Assembly: GCA_902767055.1 (NCBI GenBank)
Contig: CACXFX010000150.1
Coordinates: 1-5,736 of the forward strand
Source of the DNA: an uncultured Pseudomonadota bacterium
GTDB lineage: Bacteria > Pseudomonadota > Alphaproteobacteria > RF32 > CAG-239
Direction of reading: 5' to 3'
Length of the DNA stretch: 5,736 nucleotides
In this document: piece after piece, positions 5,525 through 5,736 of the stretch
Layout: each line of letters starts with the position of its first letter
Position numbering within the stretch: the stretch's first letter is position 1
Translations under genes and position numbers: made by a program
The notes under the pieces: generated by a model
What the model saw: only the letters and a program-made list of their open reading frames with translations
Databases searched by the model: none
Told to the model about the DNA's origin: nothing

Positions 5525-5553
5525 TTGACAGCACCAAATTTTTCATTTATATA
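5525..5553 (+). promoter_or_regulatory. Promoter of tRNA-Thr
   Basis: A perfect TTGACA (5525-5530) is followed after 17 nt by TATATA (5548-5553). The expected start is near 5560, only about 9 nt before the tRNA. The 150 bp between this and the 63-codon gene contain no gene I can support. Confidence 0.7.
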
Positions 5554-5568
5554 GCTCTCATCAATCGC

Positions 5569-5644
5569 GCCGACATAGCTCAGTTGGTAGAGCAACTGAT
5601 TTGTAATCAGTGGGTCGGGAGTTCAAGTCTCTCTGTCGGCACCA
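5569..5644 (+). tRNA. tRNA-Thr (anticodon UGU)
   Basis: A complete 76-nt cloverleaf can be drawn. The acceptor stem is GCCGACA (5569-5575) with TGTCGGC (5634-5640). The anticodon stem is ACTGA (5595-5599) with TCAGT (5607-5611), and the loop TTTGTAA contains TGT at 5602-5604. The variable loop is 5 nt, and the T-stem GGGAG/CTCTC closes the loop TTCAAGT. The CCA end is encoded (5642-5644). It reads ACA threonine codons. The first T of the T-loop (5622) is U54, the position modified by TrmFO, which is encoded in this window. Confidence 0.98.
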
Positions 5645-5683
5645 ATTCAAAAAGAGCACCTAGAAAGGTGCTCTTTTTGAATT
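5644..5683 (+). terminator. Strong tRNA terminator, probably bidirectional
   Basis: A perfect 17-bp inverted repeat (5644-5660 with 5667-5683) surrounds a 6-nt loop TAGAAA. The GC core GAGCACC/GGTGCTC is followed by TTTTT within the 3' arm. The symmetrical A and T tracts mean it can work on both strands. It starts at the last A of the encoded CCA. Confidence 0.92.
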
Positions 5684-5703
5684 GAGGTCAATAAAGGAAC
5701 TCT

Positions 5704-5719
5704 CGACCCACTTGGGTCG
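5704..5719. repeat. Palindrome downstream of the tRNA
   Basis: CGACCC (5704-5709) and GGGTCG (5714-5719) form a 6-bp GC-rich hairpin with a 4-nt loop. No T-tract follows on either strand, so it is not a standard terminator. Its arms match part of the tRNA variable and T-arm region. Confidence 0.5.
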
Positions 5720-5736
5720 GGGCGAGGATAAAAAAA

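Overview
This window looks like a piece of chromosome from an AT-rich alphaproteobacterium. The best lineage marker is a ChpT-type histidine phosphotransferase, a family known almost only from Alphaproteobacteria. TrmFO, the folate-dependent tRNA methyltransferase, fits that assignment. A secreted BspA-like leucine-rich repeat protein with a distinctive C-terminal tail suggests a host-associated (gut-type) lineage, but that is inference. Several genes share a purine-rich Shine-Dalgarno of the form AAAAGAGG.

Layout. (1) At the left edge, on the minus strand, is a small two-module membrane protein that resembles three-TM phage holins. It has its own promoter and a strong terminator. (2) Next is a minus-strand pair: a secreted 317-residue protein of unknown function followed 13 nt later by chpT. 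ChpT is the relay between CckA and CtrA/CpdR in the alphaproteobacterial cell-cycle phosphorelay. (3) A 128-bp divergent intergenic region separates that pair from trmFO (+). It holds a TTAA-N7-TTAA box of the CtrA type on the chpT side. (4) trmFO converges on, and overlaps by 14 bp, a minus-strand gene for a secreted leucine-rich repeat protein. (5) Upstream of that gene lies a leader region of about 280 nt. It has a near-perfect extended -10 promoter at its start, a 26-codon ORF, several inverted repeats and an intrinsic terminator that ends about 20 nt before the gene's start codon. This looks like a transcription attenuator and is the most interesting part of the window. (6) Two small unrecognised minus-strand genes (84 and 63 codons) with good ribosome binding sites follow. 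(7) At the right edge is a plus-strand tRNA-Thr(UGU) with a good promoter, encoded CCA and a 17-bp-stem terminator. A palindrome beyond it carries an inverted partial match to the tRNA.

Functional links. TrmFO makes m5U54 in tRNA T-loops, and the tRNA-Thr here has the substrate U at position 5622. The chpT pair may be under control of CtrA, the pathway it feeds. The leucine-rich repeat gene appears to depend on read-through of its leader terminator. No CRISPR array, transposase gene, rRNA or replication origin was seen.
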